The position numbers were made by a program, and so were the translations under genes. A DNA stretch of 32,481 bases from Collinsella sp. AF02-46-1 (GTDB lineage: Bacteria > Actinomycetota > Coriobacteriia > Coriobacteriales > Coriobacteriaceae), in NCBI GenBank assembly GCA_934876235.1, contig CAKXKM010000018.1, positions 1 through 32,481 of the forward strand, in the 5' to 3' direction. The notes under the pieces were generated by a model. That model saw only the letters and a program-made list of their open reading frames with translations. It searched no databases and had not been told where the DNA came from. This document shows, piece by piece, positions 8,857 through 15,890 of the stretch. The stretch's first letter is position 1; the number at the start of each line of letters is the position of its first letter.

Positions 8857-9711
8857 CTAGAGACCAGGTTCTCCAAGCAGGTTAACAATGTGATATGCGA
8901 GATAACTCTTCTCGGCATCGGTAACGACAACGTTATAGGTAGACGACAAGTGGGCAGCTATGGCGTCCGCGCACGAGAATGCGCACGGATACGCCGTTTC
9001 ATCGATTCGGAACAGCGCGTCGCCATTGATTTGCCCGGCCGCAGGATCGAGCGCTCGCTGTGCGAAAAACTGCAGGTGACGAACGAAACGTTCGTAAGGC
9101 AGCGAGGTGTCATCGAGGGTCGTAGCATAGCGCTCGGAAACAATCGCAAGCACGTCGCGAACAAGCTGGACCGAAACGATCAGACGATCGGAGCGTTGCG
9201 GCATGGTGGCGTTGACGATATGCAGCGTAATAAAACCCTGCTCTTCTTCGCTCATCTGGATGCCCATATACTCCTTGATAATCTGCAGCGCACGGCCCGC
9301 AAGCGCGTACTCCTTGCGATAGAACTGCTGGATCTCGAGCAGCAACGGATTCTCGCAGGGGACGCCCTTGCGCTCGCGCTCCAAAGCAAGGCTGATATGG
9401 TCTGCAAGAGCAATGAGAATCTTGTCGTTGACATCAACATTGAGCTCTCGACGGAGCATCTGAACGATGTCCTCGGAAATCACGAGGTTAACGGTGGGGA
9501 TGGACTCCAAAAGATGTGCCAAGCGGTCAATCGTACGCGAATCCTGAGAAGTGCCCTCCTGCAGCGCATAGGTCTTTTCGACCGATGCTTCATCGATAGC
9601 GTCGCCGGCATGACGGCCAAAGCAGAGGCCTCGACCGATGACAATGAACTCGGAGCCATCGTCCGAAGTGACCATTGCGACGTTATTGTTGAAAACTCGC
9701 TTGATAACCAC
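8857..9711 (-). CDS. BglG/LicT-family transcriptional antiterminator
   Basis: The protein (284 residues from GTG 9711) binds a specific leader RNA hairpin and prevents termination when the PTS sugar is present. The N-terminal RNA-binding (CAT) domain shows VIKRVFNNNVAMV and EFIVIGRGLCFGR. Two PRD domains follow, with typical phosphorylation regions ALADHISLALER and GFITLHIVNAT in PRD1 and RFVRHLQFFAQR and SYLAYHIVNLL in PRD2. GTG 9711 makes the N terminus align with other LicT proteins (M-x-I-K-x-V-x-NNN); GTG 9723 and GTG 9720 are alternatives and no start has a strong ribosome site. It sits between the IIA and IICB genes, so it is likely autoregulated through the candidate RNA site at 10323-10354. 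Confidence 0.9.
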   Translation of the reverse strand: MVIKRVFNNNVAMVTSDDGSEFIVIGRGLCFGRHAGDAIDEASVEKTYALQEGTSQDSRTIDRLAHLLESIPTVNLVISEDIVQMLRRELNVDVNDKILIALADHISLALERERKGVPCENPLLLEIQQFYRKEYALAGRALQIIKEYMGIQMSEEEQGFITLHIVNATMPQRSDRLIVSVQLVRDVLAIVSERYATTLDDTSLPYERFVRHLQFFAQRALDPAAGQINGDALFRIDETAYPCAFSCADAIAAHLSSTYNVVVTDAEKSYLAYHIVNLLGEPGL

Positions 9712-9729
9712 GGTACCCACCACAAGAAT

Positions 9730-10242
9730 TTACTCGGAAAGCCAGACGACAGGCTCTTTAACAGCAACAGGGCCGGAAGCGTGCTCACGAAGAGTCGAGT
9801 TCTCCGAACGCTCGCACACGATAACGAAGACCGTGGGATCGAAGCCGGCGGCGCGGACCGCGTCGAAATCGACCTCGACGAGGGGCTGGCCCGCGTCGAC
9901 ATGGTCACCCTGAGCAACAAGCGCATGGAAGCCCTTGCCCTCAAGTTTAACAGTGTCGATTCCGATATGCAGCATCACCTGAGCAGAGCTGTCGTCGGAC
10001 ATGATACCCAGCGCGTGCTCGGTCGGGAACAGCGCCGCGACGGTACCGGAGACAGGAGCGCACACCGTTCCCTCTTGGGGAACCACGGCAACGCCATCGC
10101 CCACGGCACGGCTGCTAAAAGCGGGGTCATTGGTTTTTTCCAGATGAACAAGCTCGCCGGAAACAGGAGCGAGGATTTCGAACTCGGAAGTTGCAGTCTT
10201 CTGCTCATCCGAACCGCCCATCAGGCGAGAAAAGAAACCCAT
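9730..10242 (-). CDS. PTS glucose-family subunit IIA
   Basis: A 170-residue cytoplasmic phosphocarrier that passes phosphate from HPr to the IIB domain. The beta-sandwich core is recognisable from EILAPVSGELVHL, GDGVAVVPQEGTVCAPVSGTV and LHIGIDTVKLEGKGF. His92 is the phosphorylated residue and His76 (PTEHALGI) its conserved partner, as in E. coli Crr. ATG 10242 (MGFFSRLMGG) is chosen over upstream starts because AAGGGA precedes it and the family begins near this point. It is the first gene of the operon, with the antiterminator gene starting within about 20 bases of its stop. It may also serve other PTS permeases that lack a IIA domain. Confidence 0.92.
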   Translation of the reverse strand: MGFFSRLMGGSDEQKTATSEFEILAPVSGELVHLEKTNDPAFSSRAVGDGVAVVPQEGTVCAPVSGTVAALFPTEHALGIMSDDSSAQVMLHIGIDTVKLEGKGFHALVAQGDHVDAGQPLVEVDFDAVRAAGFDPTVFVIVCERSENSTLREHASGPVAVKEPVVWLSE

Positions 10243-10322
10243 GGTGGCATGTCCCTTCATAAATATAGCCCAACCAAAATCAAGCGAATGCATCCATAGA
10301 GACACACCCGTTCAAAGACTTT

Positions 10323-10354
10323 GGTTAGGCCCACGTCCAAGGGACTCGGTAACC
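10323..10354 (-). promoter_or_regulatory. Candidate ribonucleic antiterminator (RAT) site for the LicT-type regulator
   Basis: Read on the minus strand, the element starts GGTTACCGAGTCC, has the core GTCC-CTT-GGAC, and ends GGGCCTAACC. The outer GGTTA/TAACC and inner GTCC/GGAC pair, with an asymmetric internal loop, which is the general architecture of BglG/LicT targets. It lies about 20 bases past the proposed transcription start and 81 bases before the IIA gene. I could not identify a clear overlapping terminator, so this remains a candidate. Confidence 0.5.
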
Positions 10355-10379
10355 TTCCGCATTTCTTTTTACGGGAGCT

Positions 10380-10407
10380 ATTGTAGACAAGCCCAAATCC
10401 AGAACAA
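10380..10407 (-). promoter_or_regulatory. Promoter of the alpha-glucoside PTS operon
   Basis: On the minus strand TTGTTC (10402-10407) and TACAAT (10380-10385) are separated by 16 bases, a good sigma-70-type pair. The predicted transcript would begin near 10373 and carry the candidate antiterminator RNA in its leader. Confidence 0.55.
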
Positions 10408-10454
10408 TCATTATGACCGGTGAGCGGTATTTTTTCATCGATAAACGGTATTTA

Positions 10455-10506
10455 GGCGGCACTTAGGGACGTTCCTTTACTGCCGGCACCCAGGGACACT
10501 CCTTGC
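10455..10506. repeat. Tandem pair of AAGGA(G/A)(T/C)GTCCC repeat units
   Basis: On the minus strand two related units of about 25 bases follow each other: AAGGAGTGTCCCTGGGTGCC and AAGGAACGTCCCTAAGTGCC. The 14-base core GGGACACTCCTTGC reappears on the opposite strand near 25949-25964. The pair lies between the EFR1-type gene and the PTS promoter. Confidence 0.6.
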
Positions 10507-10522
10507 AGCAATTTCGCATGCG

Positions 10523-11284
10523 TTAGATGAAGAGCTCGCATTCCTTCCGCACGACGCAAGCCTTGCTCAGCATCTGGGAAACAGCGGATAGCTTGTTGGG
10601 ATCAAGCTTGCGAGCGCCTCGCGGGCATACGGCGATGCAGCGCATGCAGGAGATGCACGCCTCGTCAGCTGCTCGCTTGGGGTCGCCCTTGTCGATAGCA
10701 CAAACGGGACACGCCGCGGCGCATGCACCGCAGGAGACGCATTCCTCTGTTGCCTCGGGTGCCATACGGCGACCTCCAGCTTGTTTATAAGGACGATTGC
10801 CGGGGATAGAGGGCTCGGACGCATCCTCAGCCAACAGCTTTTGCTGAATTTGTTGCGCAAACTCTGCGAGCTGCGCCGCATCCTGCGCATCCGGTCGCCC
10901 AGCAGCAAACTGACGAGCAACGGAATGCTCAGCAATAGCAGAAACAGCTGCAACCACCCTAAATCCGGCGCGCTTCGCAACGTCCTCCAGCTCTACGAGC
11001 GTGTCCTCAAACGCGCGGTTTCCGTATACACAAACCAAAACAGCCCGAGCCCCGTTGCCGCGCACCATGCCCAACCGGTCAGCCACCACAGCCGGGATTC
11101 TACCGGCATACGCCGGCACAGAGATTACGGCCACGTCGTCCTCAGTCATCGAGACAGCGCTGAAATCTAGCCCGCTATCGGTCAGATCGACGGTAACGGT
11201 CTTTTTGTCCAGCGCCCCGGCCACAAGGCCAGACACCTTCCGCGTTCCACTCGTCGGACTAAACACAATTTCGAATACGCTCAT
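10523..11284 (-). CDS. EFR1-type flavodoxin/ferredoxin fusion
   Basis: A 253-residue electron carrier. Residues 1-150 form a flavodoxin-like fold: IVFSPTSGTRKVS takes the place of the FMN phosphate loop, and SVPAYAGRIPAVV and VLVCVYGNRAFEDTL follow. Residues about 180-253 carry two [4Fe-4S] sites, CVSCGACAAACPVCAID and CISCMRCIAVCPRGARKL. This order (flavodoxin then 2x[4Fe-4S]) defines the EFR1 family of anaerobes. The partner is unknown. It is a single-gene unit on the minus strand, with GGGAGGG before ATG 11284. It could share electrons with the hydrogenase, but nothing in the sequence shows it. Confidence 0.88.
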   Translation of the reverse strand: MSVFEIVFSPTSGTRKVSGLVAGALDKKTVTVDLTDSGLDFSAVSMTEDDVAVISVPAYAGRIPAVVADRLGMVRGNGARAVLVCVYGNRAFEDTLVELEDVAKRAGFRVVAAVSAIAEHSVARQFAAGRPDAQDAAQLAEFAQQIQQKLLAEDASEPSIPGNRPYKQAGGRRMAPEATEECVSCGACAAACPVCAIDKGDPKRAADEACISCMRCIAVCPRGARKLDPNKLSAVSQMLSKACVVRKECELFI

Positions 11285-11843
11285 CGAGGCACCCTCCCCC
11301 TACGCCAGGCAACGCGTCAAGCCGTTTTCACATTCAGACAGAGTATACGGCGCATGGGATCCCCGTTTTGGTGCACCAAGCACCCCAATGCACCCACCCT
11401 ACGCTGTCTGCCTCTTCGTTTTGTATAAATTACGGTACAGATTGTATATATTTACGGGATACCGCAGTGTTCTCCTGAGGTACCCCATCCTGGCCCGTGC
11501 AAAAAACGGAGCATTCTGCAACGTGACCGCGCCAGCACCGCCGCGGGCGGGCAAAACTGTAGGGCGCTGCGTCATTTAGGGTTCCGACATAGCGAGAATG
11601 ACGTACCTTTGCTTCGAAAAACGGCGAAATCTAACTCAAAACGCTCATAGGGGGTATCTGAAGGCCACCGTTGGCAATACCGAATCGTATGCAGCCAGCT
11701 AGAGCTGCTGAATACTCCAAAAAATGCACGGCACACCCCATGGGACCCATTGCCGCATGGCAGGAAACAGGCCCACGGCATCTTCTAGATGCATTCCCGA
11801 GGAAATCACATTTGAACTAGCGATCGGATACGGCAAACAAAAA
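11285..11843. other. 560-base stretch without a supported gene
   Basis: No frame here has a ribosome site, codon use or motif that I would trust. The region is less GC-rich than its neighbours, with AT-rich patches near 11420-11460 and 11610-11640. A 69-codon frame on the minus strand (11572-11781, rich in Ser, Phe and Trp) has no recognisable domain. TATACT on the minus strand (11342-11347) could be a -10 for the EFR1-type gene but has no good -35. It may be a decayed gene or a dispersed non-coding repeat. Confidence 0.4.
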
Positions 11844-11872
11844 GGGCCCCGAGCATAATCTGCTCGGGGCCC
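11844..11872 (-). terminator. Rho-independent terminator of the DEAD-box helicase gene
   Basis: GGGCCCCGAGCA pairs perfectly with TGCTCGGGGCCC around a 5-base loop, followed on the minus strand by TTTTTGTTTG. It stands 34 bases past the helicase stop codon. Confidence 0.92.
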
Positions 11873-11905
11873 AAACTCATCTCGCCTCACCGCGCGACGG
11901 GTGTG

Positions 11906-14176
11906 TTACTTGCGCTTGCCGCCGCCGTCACCGGGACGACGGGAGCTGCCGCCGCGCTTGCCGCCACGGCTGTTGCCATAGCTGCCACGGTTATCGCGAC
12001 CGCCGGCGCGGCCGCCGCGGGAGCCGGCCTGGTTGCCGCCACGCCCGCCACGATAGCCGCCACGACGCTCCTCGCGGGTATCGTCGTAGTTGCGCCAGTC
12101 ATCGCGACGATCGCGGCTGGCACGCGGATCACGACGATCGCGCGACTCGTTAGAACGACCAGCGCCGCCGCGGCCGCCATTGCCGCGAGCACCCTCGCGA
12201 CGCTCACCACCGCGGCCGCCCTCGCGGCCTCCGCGCTCGTCAAAGCGCTTGCCGCCACGGGACTCGCCGCCGCGGGTGCCACGCTCGTCACGCGAACCGC
12301 GACCCTCGCCGCCACGGCGCTCATCACGGCCACCGCGCTCGTCATCGCGACCGGAACGACGGCGGTCGCCCGAACCGCGCTTGCCACCGCGCGAACCGCG
12401 GCCCTCGTCCTCGCGCTCGACACGACGACGGCCACCACGATCCTCATCCTCGCGACGGCGGCGATGTGCCTCGCCCTGGAACTGCTTGGCACGACGCTCG
12501 GCACGGTTACCGCGCGCAGGCTGCTCAGCGGCACCAGCACCAGCGCGCTCCTCGGCAGCCACCTCGCGGGCCACGCTCTCAACAGCCTCGTCTACGCGAG
12601 CCTGAACGCCCTCGCGCACGCGGGTCTTGCCGCCGCGCTTGGGACGGCCCGGACGCTCGCCGTCGCTGCGGCGCTCGTCGCGACCGCGGTTGGAACGACC
12701 GGCAACATCGCCGTAATCGTCGCCGTTGCGCTTGCCGTCGCGACGCGCCTGCTCAAGCTTCTTCTTGCTCTTGGACTTGCCGCGCTTGGTCTTCTTCTTC
12801 ACCTTAAAGGCGGCAGGGTCGCGCTCGGGGTCAACCGCGGGCGGGTTGGGACCCACATGCAGGTCGCCGGCCCCGTAGATGTCGGCCGTCTTGTCCATGA
12901 GCTTCTCGATCTCGTAGAACTCATCGACATCCTGCTCGGTCACAAACGTGATGGCCCACCCCAGCTCGCCGGCGCGGCCCGTACGGCCAATGCGGTGGAT
13001 ATAGTCGGTCGGCTCGGCCGGCACATCAAAGTTCACGACGTAGCGCACGTCGCTGATGTCGATGCCGCGGGCGAGCACGTCGGTCGCCACCAGTACGTCG
13101 ACGGTGCCGTCGCGGAAGGCCGAAAGCGCGCGCTCGCGCTGCGCCTGGCTGCGGTTGCCGTGAATCGCGGCGGCCTTGATGCCCTTACGCTCCAAGCGAC
13201 GGCAGCAGCTGTCGGCGCGGTGCTTGGTGCGCATAAAGACGATAGTGCGCTCCGGGCCCTCCTTTTTGAGGAACTCGGGCAGCAGGTTGTTCTTGGCCTC
13301 GATGGACACCGGGAACACAAACTGGTCGACGGTGTCGGCGGTCGATGTAGCGGGCGCGATCTCCACGCGGGCCGGGTCGCTCACCAGGTCGGTGATCTCG
13401 CCCACGGCCTCCTCGTCGAGCGTAGCCGAGAACAGCAGCGTCTGGCGCTCGGCCGGCGTCTCGCGCACGATGCGGCGGACGGCGGGTAAAAAGCCCATAT
13501 CGAGCATGCGATCGGCCTCGTCGAGCACCAGCACCTTGACCTCGTCCAGGTGGCAGGCGCCCTGCTCGATCAGGTCGACCAGACGGCCCGGCGTGGCGAC
13601 CAGGATGTCGCAGCCGTACTTGAGCGCCGCGGTCTGGGGCTTGTAGCTCACGCCGCCCACGACGGTCACGGCAACATGGCCGGTAACGTCGGCGATCTTG
13701 CTCGCGACCTCGTCGATCTGCTGGGCAAGCTCGCGCGTGGGGGTGATGACGAGCATCAAGGGACCGCGACCGTTGCCCTCGGGCTTCTTGGCGCCGCGAC
13801 GGCGGTTGCGGCCTCCGCGCTCGCGCACGGGCTTGGGCGGAGCGATGTGCTCCAGGTTGTTCATGGTCGGCAGCAAAAAGGCAGCCGTCTTGCCGGTGCC
13901 GGTCTGAGCGGCGGCAAGCAGGTCGCGGCCCTCGAGCACAACGGGAATCGAGCCAGCCTGGACAGGCGTGGGCGCCGTGTAGCCAAGGTTCTCGATGGCA
14001 CGAAGCATCTCGTCCGAAAGTCCCAGCTCGTCAAAGGCGGGCAGGCTCTCGGTCGCGGACTCAACGGTCTCGGCGGCGCTGGCCTCGTCGGCAGCATCGA
14101 AGGCAGCCTGGGTCATGGCCTCGCGGGCCTCGTCCAGAATCTCGGCGTCCGTGACGTCGGATACAGAATTACGCAT
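11906..14176 (-). CDS. DEAD-box ATP-dependent RNA helicase with long Arg/Gly-rich tail
   Basis: A 756-residue cytoplasmic helicase that remodels structured RNA, of the type used in ribosome assembly, mRNA decay and cold adaptation. The Q motif region FDELGLSDEMLRAI is at 48-61, Walker A AAQTGTGKT at 89-97, PTRELAQQ near 146, DEAD at 219-222, SAT at 250-252 and HRIGRTGR at 394-401. Between Walker A and PTRELA there is a basic insertion (about 113-138, RERGGRNRRRGAKK) not found in typical family members. From about 460 the protein is a low-complexity tail of nearly 300 residues, first Lys-rich and then dense in Arg, Gly, Asp and Ser, likely disordered and RNA-binding. ATG 14176 follows AAGGA; a GTG at 14212 is weaker. 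Confidence 0.94.
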   Translation of the reverse strand: MRNSVSDVTDAEILDEAREAMTQAAFDAADEASAAETVESATESLPAFDELGLSDEMLRAIENLGYTAPTPVQAGSIPVVLEGRDLLAAAQTGTGKTAAFLLPTMNNLEHIAPPKPVRERGGRNRRRGAKKPEGNGRGPLMLVITPTRELAQQIDEVASKIADVTGHVAVTVVGGVSYKPQTAALKYGCDILVATPGRLVDLIEQGACHLDEVKVLVLDEADRMLDMGFLPAVRRIVRETPAERQTLLFSATLDEEAVGEITDLVSDPARVEIAPATSTADTVDQFVFPVSIEAKNNLLPEFLKKEGPERTIVFMRTKHRADSCCRRLERKGIKAAAIHGNRSQAQRERALSAFRDGTVDVLVATDVLARGIDISDVRYVVNFDVPAEPTDYIHRIGRTGRAGELGWAITFVTEQDVDEFYEIEKLMDKTADIYGAGDLHVGPNPPAVDPERDPAAFKVKKKTKRGKSKSKKKLEQARRDGKRNGDDYGDVAGRSNRGRDERRSDGERPGRPKRGGKTRVREGVQARVDEAVESVAREVAAEERAGAGAAEQPARGNRAERRAKQFQGEAHRRRREDEDRGGRRRVEREDEGRGSRGGKRGSGDRRRSGRDDERGGRDERRGGEGRGSRDERGTRGGESRGGKRFDERGGREGGRGGERREGARGNGGRGGAGRSNESRDRRDPRASRDRRDDWRNYDDTREERRGGYRGGRGGNQAGSRGGRAGGRDNRGSYGNSRGGKRGGSSRRPGDGGGKRK

Positions 14177-14439
14177 ATGTTGTTGTTCCTTATCTGCACG
14201 CGTTATGGGCACGGCATGCGGCCGCGCGAGCGTGCTTGGTAGTGCGCTAATACATACAAAAACAGGTGCGCACAGAGAGGACGTTGCTCAGCACGCTGGC
14301 GATCGCTTTGGCAGCCCTATCACGCGCCGTCCAGACGCAGCGGCCCTAAGCGATGGAGCAGATTCGCCGCCGGTTAGTATACCCGCGCTTCGCATGCCCC
14401 CACGTAAACCACAGATGACGGGGCGGGCCCGGACCGATT
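14177..14439 (-). promoter_or_regulatory. Long leader region of the helicase gene
   Basis: If TATACT on the minus strand (14376-14381) is the -10 element, the helicase mRNA would carry a leader of nearly 200 bases. Long 5' leaders are known for cold-shock DEAD-box genes such as csdA. No good -35 accompanies it. Apart from a T-run near 14254-14263 (minus strand) nothing else stands out. Confidence 0.3.
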
Positions 14440-14496
14440 GTCTCAATCTGTAACAATTACGGAGCAAAACCGGGTCTACATGTTACGGATCGAGAC
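14440..14496 (+). repeat. 57-bp stem-loop repeat, copy A (first of pair)
   Basis: Left arm GTCTCAATCTGTAACA, 25-base loop, right arm TGTTACGGATCGAGAC. Arms match at 14 of 16 positions. It lies 24 bases before copy B in the divergent gap between the helicase and the FHA gene. Confidence 0.9.
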
Positions 14497-14520
14497 AAAC
14501 GGTCGGCACGGTTCACAAAC

Positions 14521-14577
14521 GTCTCAATCTGTAACAGTTACGGAGCAAAATCGGTCCCAATTGTTATAGATCAAGAC
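14521..14577 (+). repeat. 57-bp stem-loop repeat, copy B (second of pair)
   Basis: Left arm GTCTCAATCTGTAACA, right arm TGTTATAGATCAAGAC. The loop opens GTTACGGAGCAAAA, nearly the same as copy A. Arms match at 13 of 16 positions. Confidence 0.9.
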
Positions 14578-14643
14578 AGAGGGGGATTTCCGTCCAGTCC
14601 AAACCAAATCTCTCGCTCTTCCTGCAATTTCGAACATGTGGCC

Positions 14644-14649
14644 TATAAT
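14644..14649 (+). promoter_or_regulatory. -10 element candidate for the FHA gene
   Basis: A perfect TATAAT lies 108 bases before the FHA start codon. The -35 region is poor (TTCCTG at 19-base spacing). It is the best promoter candidate in the gap after repeats A and B. Confidence 0.4.
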
Positions 14650-14756
14650 GTTGCTTTGGTTACGCTATATATTGCGCAGCCATTTAATACGTCGCCCACC
14701 GGGGGCCATTAATTCCTATCGCCATATTGGCTAGGAAGCAATCAAAGGAGGTATCC

Positions 14757-15719
14757 GTGGCAGCAGAGACGCCTTGCTCGGTCCTCTATAACGATATTCG
14801 CTCGTTCGGCGGTCTTAAACATCTCGAGATTGCCCGAATGCTCATCAATGGAAACTCTTATCTCGGCAGTACCCTGCTCGAGAAATGCTCTTCCAACCGC
14901 TCGTATCTCACCCGTTACATCGTCCATCGCGAGCCTGACCAGTGCGCGCCCGCCATCTACAGCGACTTTGCCATCACCACGCTCAATCTTTCCGCGGCAA
15001 TCTGCAGCAAGCTCGGCAGCGGCGAGTCCGCCTATCAGGCAATCGCCGAGCACTATCGCGGCCCGGCCGCCAACGAAATGATGTCGGCTCTCGCCAGCTA
15101 CAAGTTGGACAGCCGCCTATATGCAAATGCCCTCAATCGCATCGACAACTTTGACGGCAATGCCGTGCGCGAGAAGAGTACGCTTTACCTTATGCTCTTT
15201 GTGGCAACGGGGGCGCTCGCTGACCCCATCCAAGGCGTGGCCACCGTCGAGCGCTTTTGCGACAGCAAGACAGGCGGGCACTTTGGCACCACCGAAACTA
15301 CCGTCGGACGTGGCTTTATGAGCAGCCTGGAGCAGCCGCGCACTGTCGCCCCCAACCTCGGTCTGCTCAGAACCCATGCCGACAACTGCGCCGACATGCA
15401 AATCCATCCCCTCACACGCGATCCGCGCGGCACGGTAATTGGGTCCTTGCCCAAAACCTCGCCCAGCATCACCGATGTAGGCACCGATGCATCGCGCGAG
15501 CATCTCCGCATTTGGCTCGAAGGTGGACGCTGGTACGCCCAGGGCCTTGGATCGACCAACGGCACAGTGCTCGAATCGGGCGCGGGCGACGGCGATATTG
15601 TGATTGAGCCGCCGCGCGACCAACGCGAGCCCGGCAAGATCTATCCCCCGGTGGAAATCGAAAACAGCGACAGGCTCCATCTGGGTCTCTACACGACATT
15701 CCTTGTCATTGTGGACTAG
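14757..15719 (+). CDS. FHA-domain protein
   Basis: A 320-residue protein with a helical N-terminal part of about 220 residues that I do not recognise and a C-terminal FHA domain at about 225-320. FHA domains bind phosphothreonine peptides. The fold's key residues are visible: VIGS around Gly229, Ser246-Arg247-x-His249 and Asn268-Gly269-Thr270. No signal peptide or membrane span is seen, so it is probably cytoplasmic. GTG 14757 is the start because AAAGGAGGT stands just upstream; an in-frame TTG at 14727 has no ribosome site. The kinase gene that follows 171 bases later suggests this is its phospho-dependent reader or substrate. A terminator between them means the kinase also needs its own promoter. 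Confidence 0.85.
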   Translation: MAAETPCSVLYNDIRSFGGLKHLEIARMLINGNSYLGSTLLEKCSSNRSYLTRYIVHREPDQCAPAIYSDFAITTLNLSAAICSKLGSGESAYQAIAEHYRGPAANEMMSALASYKLDSRLYANALNRIDNFDGNAVREKSTLYLMLFVATGALADPIQGVATVERFCDSKTGGHFGTTETTVGRGFMSSLEQPRTVAPNLGLLRTHADNCADMQIHPLTRDPRGTVIGSLPKTSPSITDVGTDASREHLRIWLEGGRWYAQGLGSTNGTVLESGAGDGDIVIEPPRDQREPGKIYPPVEIENSDRLHLGLYTTFLVIVD

Positions 15720-15721
15720 CG

Positions 15722-15752
15722 CGGGCGGTGATCGAAAGACGGTCACCGCCCG
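15722..15752 (+). terminator. Rho-independent terminator of the FHA gene
   Basis: CGGGCGGTGA pairs perfectly with TCACCGCCCG around an 11-base loop, followed by TCTTTTGTCTT. It begins three bases after the FHA stop. Confidence 0.85.
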
Positions 15753-15799
15753 TCTTTTGTCTTCTACCTTCTGCGTCGTAAACGACAATACTCAGCGGC

Positions 15800-15856
15800 A
15801 TACGTGGACAGTGCGGTTATCATGGTATTTTACCGATATCCGCACTGCCCACGTAT
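15800..15856 (+). promoter_or_regulatory. 17-bp-arm inverted repeat spanning a candidate kinase promoter
   Basis: ATACGTGGACAGTGCGG and CCGCACTGCCCACGTAT form 17-base arms with one mismatch around a 23-base spacer. TGGACA in the left arm (15805-15810) and TGGTATTTT in the spacer (an extended -10, 15823-15831) could be a promoter. The kinase start codon follows 34 bases after the right arm. The element could be an operator that encloses the promoter, or an mRNA hairpin in the leader. Confidence 0.5.
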
Positions 15857-15890
15857 ACGCGCGGCAACCCATGCCAGACAAAGGAACGCC

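Noticed and set aside
11420..11460. A plus-strand promoter TTGTAT-18-TATATA
   Set aside because: No plus-strand gene follows, so it is probably just AT-rich sequence.
11903..13489. A 528-codon Ala/Thr-rich frame opposite the helicase
   Set aside because: It mirrors the Arg/Gly-rich tail of the helicase in the complementary frame and resembles no membrane protein family.
14440..14577. Repeats A and B as a CRISPR array
   Set aside because: The units are palindromes in isolated pairs with similar loops, without further spacers, and no cas gene is present.
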